Shown in pieces: positions 8,063-16,579 of a stretch of DNA of 64,000 nucleotides. The notes beneath the pieces were generated by a model that worked only from the letters and a program-made list of their open reading frames with translations, had not been told where the DNA came from and did no database searches. The stretch spans positions 248,001 through 312,000 of the forward strand of contig NZ_FPKW01000001.1 in the NCBI RefSeq assembly GCF_900114875.1. The letters run 5' to 3'. Origin of the DNA: Chryseobacterium limigenitum. Lineage in GTDB: Bacteria; Bacteroidota; Bacteroidia; Flavobacteriales; Weeksellaceae. The first letter of the stretch is position 1, and each line of letters starts with the position of its first letter. Made by a program: the position numbers and the translations under genes.

Positions 8063-8077
8063 TGGCATACGGTTTGT
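8063..8077 (+). promoter_or_regulatory. TGGCAT-N5-TTGT box upstream of barrel gene 3
   Basis: Keeps the TGGCA and TTG parts at sigma-54 spacing, 77 bases before the start; the C of the -12 GC is T. No TAnnTTTG box is evident at the matching place. Confidence 0.4.
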
Positions 8078-8154
8078 TAATAATGAAAAGTCAAACATTA
8101 GATTTAATAGTTTGACAATAAAAAATAAAATAAGTAAAAATAAAAGACAAGTTT

Positions 8155-8901
8155 ATGAAAAAAGTAATTTTAGGATTGGCGGTTACTGCAAGTTCGTTAG
8201 CATTTGCACAAGAAATAAAATCTTCGCCTTCTATTACCTATGGTGCCAAAGTTGGCCTCAATGTATCATCCATTTCAAAAGATGCATTGCTCAGTGATCA
8301 AAAATCAAAAATAGGTTTTAATGTGGGAGGTTTTGTTAATATTCCTATTTCAAGCCAATTTAGTATTCAACCGGAATTGTTGTACAGTTCATTAGGTGGA
8401 AAAGCAAAGTATACTATTACACAAAATGATGTACTTCTTACTGAAAATCCTATTGTAGTAGGTTCACGTAAGATAGACAGATCATTTACAACATCAATAA
8501 ATTATTTAACAATACCGGTGATGTTCCAATACAAAGCACTTCCTAATTTGTATTTAGAAGCAGGACCTGAATTTGGACTTGTTGTATCTGATCTGAAGAA
8601 TAAGGGAGATGAAACCATAACAATTACATCAGGAGCTAATACTAATGTAGCTTCTTCAAGTTATAATACTGTTTTGAATAATAACGGTAATAAAATAAAT
8701 AGTTTTAATCTCGGTATTGGTATTGGAGCTGGATATTATTTTACACCAAATATTGGTATAAGTGCTAGATATGTAGCGGGTGTAACAAATATTTATCGAA
8801 AAGATTCAGGAAATAATATATTAGAAGTAGGTAAAGGCAGCCAGGGATCAAGTGACTTAAAAAATAATGTATTCCAAATAGGTTTAATGTATAAATTTTA
8901 A
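8155..8901 (+). CDS. Outer-membrane beta-barrel protein, paralogue 3 of 5
   Basis: 248 residues, the longest of the five; signal peptide MKKVILGLAVTASSLAFA. Same barrel core (YGAKVGLNVSSIS, TIPVMFQYKALPNLYLEAGPEFGLVVS, LGIGIGAGYYFTPNIGISARY, NNVFQIGLMYKF) with longer predicted surface loops between strands. The 5' leader and first ~20 codons are almost the same as in paralogue 4, which points to a recent duplication of this segment or gene conversion. Predicted outer-membrane location; ligand unknown. Confidence 0.85.
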   Translation: MKKVILGLAVTASSLAFAQEIKSSPSITYGAKVGLNVSSISKDALLSDQKSKIGFNVGGFVNIPISSQFSIQPELLYSSLGGKAKYTITQNDVLLTENPIVVGSRKIDRSFTTSINYLTIPVMFQYKALPNLYLEAGPEFGLVVSDLKNKGDETITITSGANTNVASSSYNTVLNNNGNKINSFNLGIGIGAGYYFTPNIGISARYVAGVTNIYRKDSGNNILEVGKGSQGSSDLKNNVFQIGLMYKF

Positions 8902-8938
8902 TTAATACATATTCATAATCAAATTTTAAAATTCAATA

Positions 8939-8969
8939 AAAGCTCAGATTTATCTAGTCTGGGTTTTTT
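8939..8969 (+). terminator. Weak terminator after barrel gene 3
   Basis: Stem CTCAGA / TCTGGG (one G-T pair), then TTTTTT. It is weaker than the other array terminators. Paralogue 4 has no promoter box of its own, so read-through here is plausible. Confidence 0.6.
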
Positions 8970-9027
8970 AAAATATAAACCCCCAAAAAGGCTAAATAAT
9001 AAATAAGTAAAAGTAAAAGACAAATTT

Positions 9028-9603
9028 ATGAAAAAAATAATTTTAGGATTAGCAATTACTGCAAGTTCGTTGGCATTTGGCCAAGCAACGACAAAAGAAA
9101 TTGTAAAATCTTCATCTCCTATTACATTAGGAGCAAAAGGAGGGATAAACTTCTCTACCACAGATCATGCAGGCGATGGGAAAGTTGGATTTTATGCAGG
9201 AGGTTTTGTTAATATTCCTCTTTCAAAGCATTTCAGCCTTCAGCCGGAGCTTATTTACACCATGAGAGGAGAAAAATATACAATTCAGTATAGCCCAAAT
9301 GTGATTGCAAAATCTACAAATACAGATCATCTCTTATCAGTACCTGTAATGTTTCAATATGATTTCAACAAGAAATTTTATCTGGAAGCCGGAACTCAAT
9401 TTGATTTTTTAGTAAGTGGAAAAACTAAAGAGACCGGAACTATTAACGGTAGCCCTTATGAGAAAACCTATAAATCTGAAAAGGGGCTTGATGTTAATTT
9501 AGGTATTGGTGCAGGATATTATATAACCCCAAAATTTGGTGTTAGTGCAAGATTCGTAACTCGAAATGGAGCTCAGCTAGGCATACTATACAAATTTAAA
9601 TAA
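9028..9603 (+). CDS. Outer-membrane beta-barrel protein, paralogue 4 of 5
   Basis: 191 residues; signal peptide MKKIILGLAITASSLAFG. Barrel blocks: LGAKGGINFSTTD, SVPVMFQYDFNKKFYLEAGTQFDFLVS, LGIGAGYYITPKFGVSARF, and the end QLGILYKFK. It diverges from the other four in the middle and lost the AGVTDI segment. Only 126 bases separate it from paralogue 3, and no TGGCA-N6-TTG box is present in that gap, so it may depend on read-through. Confidence 0.82.
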   Translation: MKKIILGLAITASSLAFGQATTKEIVKSSSPITLGAKGGINFSTTDHAGDGKVGFYAGGFVNIPLSKHFSLQPELIYTMRGEKYTIQYSPNVIAKSTNTDHLLSVPVMFQYDFNKKFYLEAGTQFDFLVSGKTKETGTINGSPYEKTYKSEKGLDVNLGIGAGYYITPKFGVSARFVTRNGAQLGILYKFK

Positions 9604-9622
9604 TAATTTTTGATTTAAGGGA

Positions 9623-9656
9623 AAGTAAGGTTTAGTAGATAAGCCTTGCTTTTTTG
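9623..9656 (+). terminator. Terminator after barrel gene 4
   Basis: Stem AAGTAAGG / CCTTGCTT with a 13-nt loop, then T's. Confidence 0.7.
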
Positions 9657-9806
9657 TTTATAGTAATCAAAATATGTATATAGAATTGCCTTTGTGTAAT
9701 GTAGAAATTAAATTACGTAATCTGTATAAAATTAAGTTTATTATTATGTGTTATTTTCCTTCCGAGGGAGCTTTACTTAAAGATTAAACGTATAAATTTT
9801 CATGTT

Positions 9807-9821
9807 TGGCAAGCAATTTGC
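9807..9821 (+). promoter_or_regulatory. Sigma-54-like box TGGCAAGCAATTTGC of barrel gene 5
   Basis: Full match to TGGCA[C]-N5-TTGC, 65 bases before the start. The following TACTCTGCGTC (9826-9836) lies at the same distance as in barrel gene 1, so this 30-base block is shared by the first and last genes of the array. Confidence 0.55.
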
Positions 9822-9885
9822 AAATTACTCTGCGTCTGGTTGAAAAACCAGATTCAAAGTAAAGTAAAATTTAAAATAAACAATT

Positions 9886-10602
9886 ATGAAAAAGGTATTT
9901 CTAGGACTAGCAGTAGTAGCTGGTACATTAGCATTTGCACAAAAAACGGAAGAAATTATTGTTGTTAAGGAAGAGATAGTACCTACTCCTCCCGCTCCAA
10001 TAAGATTTGGTATTAAAGCAGGTGGAAATGCAGCTTCTTTTAATGATCAGGATGTAAGTTTGAACAATCAAAAACTAGGATTTCATGCAGGTGCGTTTGT
10101 TAATATTCCATTATCTAAAAAGTTTTCACTTCAACCCGAAGTATTGTATAATCAGCTAGGATCGAAAAGCGTACTCTCTTCTACTGAGGTTACTACGGGA
10201 GCAACCACTGTAAAAACAAAAGATGATTATTCTACAACGATGAATTATATTTCGGTTCCGTTGATGCTTCAAATGAGGCCTACAGAAAACTTTTATATAG
10301 AAGCGGGTCCGGAATTCAGTTATTTTATTGATGGAAAAAATAAAGGTTCAAGAACAATTGAATCTACAACCGGAGGTATTACAACAACTCAGGCTTCATC
10401 AACATCTGAAGACATTAATAAAGATGATATCAAGAAATTTAATGTTGGTTTAGGTCTTGGTTTAGGGTATGATTTTACACATAACTTAGGGATTAACGCG
10501 AGATACGTAAACAGCTTAACGAATATTCGTACAAATGCTCCTCAAGGAGTTGATGTAACAACAAACAGAGTTTTCCAATTAGGATTAAACTACAAATTCT
10601 AG
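9886..10602 (+). CDS. Outer-membrane beta-barrel protein, paralogue 5 of 5
   Basis: 238 residues; signal peptide MKKVFLGLAVVAGTLAFA. After it comes a proline-rich spacer (EEIVPTPPAPI), then the barrel: FGIKAGGNAASFND, SVPLMLQMRPTENFYIEAGPEFSYFID, LGLGLGYDFTHNLGINARYVN, and the end VFQLGLNYKF. It is the most divergent family member and the only one with the Val/Glu/Pro-rich N-terminal linker. Predicted outer-membrane location. It ends the array and is followed by a strong bidirectional terminator before purF. Confidence 0.83.
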   Translation: MKKVFLGLAVVAGTLAFAQKTEEIIVVKEEIVPTPPAPIRFGIKAGGNAASFNDQDVSLNNQKLGFHAGAFVNIPLSKKFSLQPEVLYNQLGSKSVLSSTEVTTGATTVKTKDDYSTTMNYISVPLMLQMRPTENFYIEAGPEFSYFIDGKNKGSRTIESTTGGITTTQASSTSEDINKDDIKKFNVGLGLGLGYDFTHNLGINARYVNSLTNIRTNAPQGVDVTTNRVFQLGLNYKF

Positions 10603-10625
10603 AACAAATTTTAATATATCAATAG

Positions 10626-10660
10626 AAAAAGGTCAGACTTAATTATTAGTCTGACCTTTT
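10626..10660. terminator. Bidirectional terminator between barrel array and purF
   Basis: Strong stem AAAAGGTCAGACT / AGTCTGACCTTTT with T/A tracts on both sides, between the convergent barrel gene 5 and purF. Confidence 0.88.
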
Positions 10661-10681
10661 CATTTATCAATTTATTTAAGC

Positions 10682-12181
10682 TTAATTAAATAATTCAACC
10701 TCCTCTCCTTTTGCTACAGGATATTCTTCTGTAAAACATCCAAAGCAATGGTTGGAAGATCCTAAAATCTCTTTCAGGTTATCTGTACTTAAAAACTCTA
10801 AAGAGTCAACTCCCAGATAAACTCTAAGTTCTTCAGTCGTCATATTGGCAGAGATCAAATCATCTTTTGAAGGTGTATCGATTCCTAAATAACAAGGAGC
10901 GATAATTGGCGGAGAAACACTTCTGAAGTGAATTTCCTTTACACCAGCTTCTTTCAGGATCTTAACCAATCTTTTAGAAGTGGTTCCACGAACGATGGAA
11001 TCATCGATAATCACTACTCTTTTACCTTTAATTTCAGAAATAATCGGGTTCAATTTAAGGTTCACTACTCTTTCCCTCATTTCCTGAGTCGGTACGATGA
11101 AACTTCTTCCGATATATCTGTTTTTAATTAAAACCGGACGGAAAGGTATTCCCGAAGCCTTAGAAAAACCAATCGCTGCCGGAACTCCCGAATCAGGAAC
11201 TCCAATTACGATATCAGCTTCTACAGGAGCCTGTTCCCAGATTTTTTCACCAGATTTTTCTCTGATTTCGTAAACATTGATATTTTCTAAAGTAGAGTCA
11301 GGTCTTGCAAAATAAATGTACTCAAAAGAACAGATCCTCTGCTTTCCTCTCTCTTCATTTACCATTGAAGAATTTAATTTTCCGGGTTCGTTTTCATTGG
11401 TGTAAATGATCTCTCCCGGTAAAATATCACGAACATACTGAGCGCCAACCGCGTCTAAAGCTACGGATTCCGAAGCAACAACATATGTTTTTTCGTCCAC
11501 TGCACCTAAAACCAAAGGTCTGATTCCGTTGAAATCTCTGAATGCAAAGAATTTATTTCTCGTCATCCCGACAACCGAATACGCACCTTCTATTTTTTCC
11601 ATGGTTGCTTTGATAGCGCCACGAAGTCCTAGATCAAGATTTTTTTGAATTAATCTTAAAATAACCTCAGAATCCGAAGTTGCTCTGAAAACAACGCCTT
11701 CAGCTTCCAATTCTGTCTTTAATTCTCTCGCATTGGTTAAGTTACCGTTGTGAGCGATAGAAAGTATAATCTGATCATATTCGTTTTTTGCGAAAAATGG
11801 CTGAAAATTATACTTCTTTTTGTCTCCTGCCGTCGTGTAACGAGTGTGCCCGATTGCAGAATTTCCCATAAAAGCTTCAGGATCCTTGATCTCTTTATAA
11901 ACATCCAAAACCAAACCTTCATCCTTCATATTGGTGATTTTTCCGTCCTTAAGAACAGAAATACCACAAGCTTCCTGACCTCTGTGCTGCAAAGCAAAAA
12001 GCCCGAATTGTGAAAGAGAAAACGTGTCCAAATCATTGTCAGAATACATTCCGAAGATGCCGCACTCCTCGTTCGGAGCGTCCAGTCTTTCTTCTTCCTG
12101 CGTTCTGAAAAGATTTCTTCCGTAGGTTTGAGTTTCAAACTGTTTTAAATATTCACTTTTATGAATGTCTAAACTTTTCAT
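10682..12181 (-). CDS. purF: Amidophosphoribosyltransferase
   Basis: 499 residues from ATG 12181. It catalyses the first committed step of purine synthesis, PRPP plus glutamine to phosphoribosylamine. The glutaminase nucleophile is C40 in EECGIFGMY, implying removal of an unusually long ~39-residue propeptide. The PRPP loop VVIIDDSIVRGTTS is intact. Cysteines in RICSFEYIYFARPDS, APCYLG and NHCFGC match the four-cysteine iron-sulphur ligands of the Bacillus-type enzyme. Frame upstream of 12181 is open but runs through an intergenic repeat, so that start is rejected. purC lies 119 bases upstream on the same strand. Confidence 0.95.
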   Translation of the reverse strand: MKSLDIHKSEYLKQFETQTYGRNLFRTQEEERLDAPNEECGIFGMYSDNDLDTFSLSQFGLFALQHRGQEACGISVLKDGKITNMKDEGLVLDVYKEIKDPEAFMGNSAIGHTRYTTAGDKKKYNFQPFFAKNEYDQIILSIAHNGNLTNARELKTELEAEGVVFRATSDSEVILRLIQKNLDLGLRGAIKATMEKIEGAYSVVGMTRNKFFAFRDFNGIRPLVLGAVDEKTYVVASESVALDAVGAQYVRDILPGEIIYTNENEPGKLNSSMVNEERGKQRICSFEYIYFARPDSTLENINVYEIREKSGEKIWEQAPVEADIVIGVPDSGVPAAIGFSKASGIPFRPVLIKNRYIGRSFIVPTQEMRERVVNLKLNPIISEIKGKRVVIIDDSIVRGTTSKRLVKILKEAGVKEIHFRSVSPPIIAPCYLGIDTPSKDDLISANMTTEELRVYLGVDSLEFLSTDNLKEILGSSNHCFGCFTEEYPVAKGEEVELFN

Positions 12182-12204
12182 TTCTATTTTTTCTAAATTT
12201 TGAT

Positions 12205-12296
12205 GATGGAAGCTGGGAGCTTGAAGTCTGAAGTTTACAACTAAACTTTTAATTTTTGCCGATAAACTTCCAGCATCCAACTTCTGGCTTCTAGCC
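12205..12296. repeat. Imperfect inverted repeat between purC and purF
   Basis: A GGAAGCTGGGAGCTTGAAG-type segment (12205-12236) faces a complementary CTTCCAGCATCCAACTTCTG-type segment (12264-12296). It resembles dispersed AGCTTC-rich flavobacterial intergenic repeats and separates two genes that probably share a transcript. Confidence 0.45.
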
Positions 12297-12300
12297 TAAA

Positions 12301-13020
12301 TTACTTACCTAGTAAAGTTTTCAATCTGTTGTAGATCTCAACGTAAGCTTCGGTTACTTCACCTAAGTCTCTTCTGAATCTGTCTTTATCTAATTTCTTC
12401 ATCGTATCTTTGTCCCAAAGTCTGCAAGTATCAGGAGAAATTTCGTCTGCAAGGATGATCTCACCGTCTGAAGTTTTACCTAATTCAATTTTAAAGTCAA
12501 CCAAGATGATGTTCATTTTATCGAATAGATCGATCAGGATTTCATTGATATCAGAAGTCAACTCGTACATCTCATCAAGCTCTTCATAAGTAGCTGCACC
12601 TAAGAAAACTGCGTGGTGATCGTTGATAAGCGGATCTCCCAATTCGTCTTTTTTGTAGCAGATATCGAAGATGGTAACCGGAGATTTAATTCCTTCTTCA
12701 ACTCCTAATCTTTGAGCCATACTTCCTGCAGAATAGTTTCTTACAACCATTTCCAAAGGAATGATGGATACTTTTTTTACCAATTGCTCTCTTTCGTCCA
12801 ATTGCTTAATGAAATGAGTTTTGATCCCTTTTTCATTTAAATATTCAAAAATCAAAGTTGTGATGGCATTGTTCATTTCACCTTTCAAATCAACAGATCC
12901 TCTTTTTTGAGCATTAAATGCAGTTGCGTCGTCTTTGAAACGTACAACTACCTGATCCGGATTATCGGTTGCAAATACTTGTTTTGCTTTACCCTCGTAC
13001 AACATTTCTTTCTTTTCCAT
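12301..13020 (-). CDS. purC: Phosphoribosylaminoimidazole-succinocarboxamide synthase
   Basis: 239 residues, the usual bacterial length. SAICAR synthetase joins aspartate to CAIR using ATP in purine synthesis. The start [16 protein letters not shown], the phosphate-loop-like [17 protein letters not shown] and the end block [14 protein letters not shown] are standard for the family. It lies downstream of the satD/DUF3307 pair (37-nt gap) and upstream of purF, so these four minus-strand genes may be cotranscribed, though purC could also have its own promoter. Confidence 0.95.
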   Translation of the reverse strand: MEKKEMLYEGKAKQVFATDNPDQVVVRFKDDATAFNAQKRGSVDLKGEMNNAITTLIFEYLNEKGIKTHFIKQLDEREQLVKKVSIIPLEMVVRNYSAGSMAQRLGVEEGIKSPVTIFDICYKKDELGDPLINDHHAVFLGAATYEELDEMYELTSDINEILIDLFDKMNIILVDFKIELGKTSDGEIILADEISPDTCRLWDKDTMKKLDKDRFRRDLGEVTEAYVEIYNRLKTLLGK

Positions 13021-13057
13021 TTTTCTAAATGTCTTATTAGTTAGATTTATATTTATT

Positions 13058-13753
13058 TTACTTAATTAAAATTCCTGTTAAAACTGCCATTCCAAAGCTC
13101 AGTAATGTACCTATCAATACATATTCTGTTAATTTTCTTTGTTTGGCCTGTGCAAGATCGCTGAACCTGAAAACAGATTTCGCAGCCACCATAAAACCCA
13201 CACCTTCCCAGTGATTCACCATAATAAAAGTGAAAACCAGTAAACGTTCTAAAATCCCGATATATTTTCCGGCACTCGATAAAGATTCGGTTTGTATATT
13301 GCTTACTGTCTCCGGAACGGGCGTCCATGAAGACAATAGTATTTTAATAAAGATAGAAGCAGGTGTCGTTAAAAACAGAGCTGCCATCAATATTTTTAAA
13401 GTATTCTGATCTTCTAAAAATTCAAAATTAAATTCATTAAAATAAAAAGATACTCCTGCAATCACTAAAATATGAAGTGCTTGATCAATAAAAAACCAAT
13501 TCTTTTTATTCTTAATGGTTTGAAAAATCAATTTGGAAGCATCAATGATAAAATGTGTAAGTCCCACCAAAACCGCTACCCACCAAAGTTGTAAGTCCCA
13601 AAGGAAAATAAAACTTAATATGGTGTGAATCAGAATATGAAGATACAAATATTTGCTCTTCAGTTTTTTGCTTTCTTTATCAGCTACCCATGAATTTGGC
13701 TGGAGAATAAAGTCTCCAAGTAAATGTGCCAATATGAGTTTAGTAAAGATCAT
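13058..13753 (-). CDS. DUF3307 family membrane protein
   Basis: 231 residues with at least five hydrophobic segments. The N-terminus [19 protein letters not shown], followed by [15 protein letters not shown] and [10 protein letters not shown], is the DUF3307 signature (His- and Asp-containing helices in the membrane). The biochemical role is unknown. It begins 3 bases after the satD stop, so the two genes are coupled; DUF3307 and SatD are often neighbours, which suggests that SatD controls or works with this inner-membrane protein. Confidence 0.8.
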   Translation of the reverse strand: MIFTKLILAHLLGDFILQPNSWVADKESKKLKSKYLYLHILIHTILSFIFLWDLQLWWVAVLVGLTHFIIDASKLIFQTIKNKKNWFFIDQALHILVIAGVSFYFNEFNFEFLEDQNTLKILMAALFLTTPASIFIKILLSSWTPVPETVSNIQTESLSSAGKYIGILERLLVFTFIMVNHWEGVGFMVAAKSVFRFSDLAQAKQRKLTEYVLIGTLLSFGMAVLTGILIK

Positions 13754-13756
13754 AGT

Positions 13757-14362
13757 TTACAGTTCTGAGATTTTCTTTCTAAAATATTGATTGGTCTCTA
13801 CGATAAGCTCGTAGTTTGCGCGTTTCAGTCGCTGGCTTATCGACGATTGTGAGATCGCGAATTTTTTTGCCAGATCTTCCTGAGTGATGTCGGTATTCAT
13901 GATCATTTCGTGGATGATTTCTGAGGTCGCCATTGTCCAGTTATCAAAGTCTTTGGAAGACCATTTCAACAAAATATTAAGATCTCTGTCTACATTGTCA
14001 TTGGAAGTTTTGATGGCAACGGTGTGCCCATCACTTTTCAGATCATTCAATAATCTTCCGGAATTCACATAAGCGGTTCCGTTGGATTCAGTGATTTTTT
14101 CGGACGAAAAATTTTCCTCACCAATACCAATGGCAATTCTTACATCTAAATTTTCCTGACTTTTTATAAGAGATTTTATGGCTAGAAAACGCCAGAACAC
14201 ATCATCAATGTTACATTTGAACTGAAACTCATCTCCTCTGTAAATTTCCCACGTAAGTGGTGAGCTTCCCCAATGTTCCAGAAGATTCTTTAGCTTGGTA
14301 ATCCAAACTTCTGTGTCTGCGTGTTGCGAATTTATAATATCACCCGTAAGGACCGCTATCAT
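13757..14362 (-). CDS. SatD family protein with C-terminal helix-turn-helix
   Basis: 201 residues. The N-terminal ~145 residues (MIAVLTGDIINSQ, EIYRGDEFQFKC, RIAIGIGEE) match the SatD family; the GDxxxS and RGDEFQ blocks recall a cyclase-like fold, but no activity is established. Residues ~150-185 (DITQEDLAKKFAISQSSISQRLKRA) form a clear HTH, so it probably binds DNA. Its promoter carries three TATAAG-N8-CTTATA palindromes, a natural target for autoregulation. The -7 box ends only 4 bases before the ATG, so the transcript should be leaderless or nearly so. Confidence 0.75.
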   Translation of the reverse strand: MIAVLTGDIINSQHADTEVWITKLKNLLEHWGSSPLTWEIYRGDEFQFKCNIDDVFWRFLAIKSLIKSQENLDVRIAIGIGEENFSSEKITESNGTAYVNSGRLLNDLKSDGHTVAIKTSNDNVDRDLNILLKWSSKDFDNWTMATSEIIHEMIMNTDITQEDLAKKFAISQSSISQRLKRANYELIVETNQYFRKKISEL

Positions 14363-14366
14363 TTTG

Positions 14367-14374
14367 CAAATATA
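14367..14374 (-). promoter_or_regulatory. -7 box TATATTTG of satD; leaderless start
   Basis: TATATTTG on the minus strand is followed by CAAA and then the ATG at 14362. With normal spacing the RNA would start at or within a few bases of the start codon. Confidence 0.6.
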
Positions 14375-14448
14375 AGCATTATTACTTATAAATAAAAAAT
14401 ATAAGCAGAAACACTTATAGATAATGATTATTAGTGAATCTGCTTATA
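14371..14448 (-). promoter_or_regulatory. Three 29-bp-phased palindromic operators upstream of satD
   Basis: TATAAG-N8-CTTATA occurs at 14371-14390 and 14400-14419; TATTAG-N8-CTTATA (one mismatch) at 14429-14448. The start-to-start spacing is exactly 29 bases both times. The first site overlaps the satD -7 box, the second lies at the -33 region or just above it. This fits repression by a dimeric HTH protein, most simply SatD itself. Confidence 0.7.
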
Positions 14449-14527
14449 TCGATGATACCTTAAATAAAGGTTTTGTGATGTTTATTTAAAGGATTAAGAT
14501 GTCTAAATATAGACTTAAATCCTAGAC

Positions 14528-16387
14528 TTACTTCTTAATAAACTGATATCCTTTACCATCAAGGTTTAATAAATAGGTTCCTGATGACAGGTTTTGTACA
14601 GAAATATTCTTCTTATTTTTAAAAGGAGCTTTTTCAGTATAGATCAATTTTCCTGATAAATCTAAAATCTGCGCTGTTTTGATTTTTTCTGTTTCATTTC
14701 CGCTCACAAAAATATTTTCCTGAGTTGGATTTGGATAGATTCTGAATTTTTTATTTTCAGTTAATAATTCAGAGGTAGATAGTGTTCCCAGATTATCACA
14801 GTAGTTACTTGCATAAGAATCCCACTCACTAAGGTTGAATGTATTTGCAGGCTGCATAATGTTTGATTTTCTGTATAATGAAATATTTCCTAAAGAATTA
14901 CTCTGCCCGCTGGTTCCAATTGCGTCTACAGTTGCAGATTTATAACGTAATTCCAGATACTGAGTTCCTGAAAAAGTCATTTGCGGAGCCGCAGTGACAA
15001 ACTTCGCCTGATCAATTACATAACATGAAAAATTAGCGCTAGGATTAAGGATTACAAAGGTTTCATTGTTTTGAACTGTTCCTTCCAATTCATAAGGCGC
15101 AGGATAATAAAAATTACTGCCACTCGGAAGTTGTATAGATAGTCTATAATCACTTAAATTTACTGTGTGACCGGTTTTATTTGTTATTTCTAATCCTTTA
15201 TTATTAGATGTTCCTTCTAAATATTTTGTAATCAATAAATCTTTAGCATAGATGTCTGACGCTAAAGTTGTAACAGGAACAATATTACTGTCCGAAGAAA
15301 GCAAATATCCGTTGTCATAAGCTTTAACCGTAAAGCTATATGCTGTAGACGGCGTCAAATGATCAATGCTGATTGATGTATTTCTTGTTGAAGCTACCAA
15401 TGTTCCGTTTTGATAGATTTTATAACCGATAACATCTGTGCTTGTGCTTGGAGACCAACTTAACGTTGTAAAATAAGCACTTGTTTGAGTTACCGTAAGA
15501 TTTAACGGAGTTTGTGGAACAGCCGCATCCGGAGTTTGCGACCAGATCGCGCTCACCCAGGCCGGATTATCTATAAAAGGATTTCTGTTTTTCTGTAAAG
15601 TATAAACGGAATTATTTCTGTCGATTTCCTTCTGAGAAACAGGATCCTGAGCATTCCATTGAAGGAGCATTGCAATATATGTGTTGTCAAAAGCTTTTTC
15701 TTCTGTTCCGTCCAACGGGTTGGTATCAGAAGCCGGATTTGCATTATTATTAAAGTTAAAAGTGCCTAATTTTCCTTCATATCTCACCGCAAAATACAGC
15801 AGGCTTCTTGCTACATCGCCTTTAAATTCATTAATAGGCTCATAAACACGTCCTGTATAAACCGAATTAGGAATAGCACTGTTTCCAATTCGAGAAGAAT
15901 TTGTAAAGGTGTAAAAAGTCGTTGTGCCGGCTACTCCATAAGGATAATTACTTCTCAACTGATTGATTCTTGCATCTGTAGGAACTACATAAAACAAATC
16001 AGAATACATTGGATAATTACTGTAAAATGTACTTTGGGGCATCATATGTTCCCTGTTCCATCCTAGTCCTTCTGCGCCTGCGCTTCCGATAATATTGGCT
16101 GTAGTGTATTCGTAAGCATCGGGTCCGGTGGGTATTTCAGAATACATATCTAATAATAAGGTTGTATTGCTGGCGTCGTGATCATAATATTTATCAAGAT
16201 CGGTTTGATTATAGTAATTGGTAAGGTCGCTATAATTCCAATTGGTGTTTTTTGCCGATATAATATCGTGAAGTTTCGACTTTAAGGCATAGCCTGTAAG
16301 CCCCGCTGTTCCATCATAATATCCTGCAGGAATCTGAGCGAAGATATAAGATGAAAATAAAATTATAGGAAGTAGAAGTTTTTTCAT
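14528..16387 (-). CDS. Secreted endonuclease I family nuclease, FN3 and T9SS sorting domain
   Basis: 619 residues. Signal peptide at 1-18 (MKKLLLPIILFSSYIFA). The endonuclease I domain spans roughly 20-275, with the catalytic block GWNREHMMPQSTFY and a metal/structural segment TDARINQLRSNYPYG. Then come a fibronectin type III domain (~290-372), a lamin-tail-like beta domain (~380-510; LLITKYLEGTSNNKGLEITN) and a type A T9SS C-terminal sorting domain (YPNPTQENIFVSG ... GTYLLNLDGKGYQFIKK). It should cleave DNA or RNA outside the cell or at the surface for nutrient use. Single gene, with no close neighbour on its strand. Confidence 0.88.
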   Translation of the reverse strand: MKKLLLPIILFSSYIFAQIPAGYYDGTAGLTGYALKSKLHDIISAKNTNWNYSDLTNYYNQTDLDKYYDHDASNTTLLLDMYSEIPTGPDAYEYTTANIIGSAGAEGLGWNREHMMPQSTFYSNYPMYSDLFYVVPTDARINQLRSNYPYGVAGTTTFYTFTNSSRIGNSAIPNSVYTGRVYEPINEFKGDVARSLLYFAVRYEGKLGTFNFNNNANPASDTNPLDGTEEKAFDNTYIAMLLQWNAQDPVSQKEIDRNNSVYTLQKNRNPFIDNPAWVSAIWSQTPDAAVPQTPLNLTVTQTSAYFTTLSWSPSTSTDVIGYKIYQNGTLVASTRNTSISIDHLTPSTAYSFTVKAYDNGYLLSSDSNIVPVTTLASDIYAKDLLITKYLEGTSNNKGLEITNKTGHTVNLSDYRLSIQLPSGSNFYYPAPYELEGTVQNNETFVILNPSANFSCYVIDQAKFVTAAPQMTFSGTQYLELRYKSATVDAIGTSGQSNSLGNISLYRKSNIMQPANTFNLSEWDSYASNYCDNLGTLSTSELLTENKKFRIYPNPTQENIFVSGNETEKIKTAQILDLSGKLIYTEKAPFKNKKNISVQNLSSGTYLLNLDGKGYQFIKK

Positions 16388-16550
16388 GCTTTAAAATTGG
16401 GTGGCTAAAATAGTAAATTAATTAACTCAAAGTTCTGAAATTTTTATTAAAAAATCATTAATTAACAAAATATAAAAAATTGATAATTAAAACTTTGTGA
16501 ATGAATTAGAATGATAGAAATAATTTTTTTTCGTATACCAACAATTTAAG

Positions 16551-16558
16551 TATCTTTG
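16551..16558 (+). promoter_or_regulatory. -7 box TATCTTTG of the acyl-CoA dehydrogenase gene
   Basis: Perfect TAnnTTTG match 21 bases upstream of the ATG at 16580. A longer frame starts with the TTG inside this box. Confidence 0.65.
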
Positions 16559-16579
16559 GGCACTAACTATTTTATCTAT

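Noticed and set aside
8112..8297. 61-residue frame overlapping the start of barrel gene 3
   Set aside because: It shares the signal-peptide region of the real gene in another frame; the real gene has a clear signal peptide and barrel.
14371..14448. Regular 29-bp repeats as a CRISPR-like array
   Set aside because: Only three units, each a palindrome with no unique spacer of usual length, and they lie on a promoter; an operator array explains them better.
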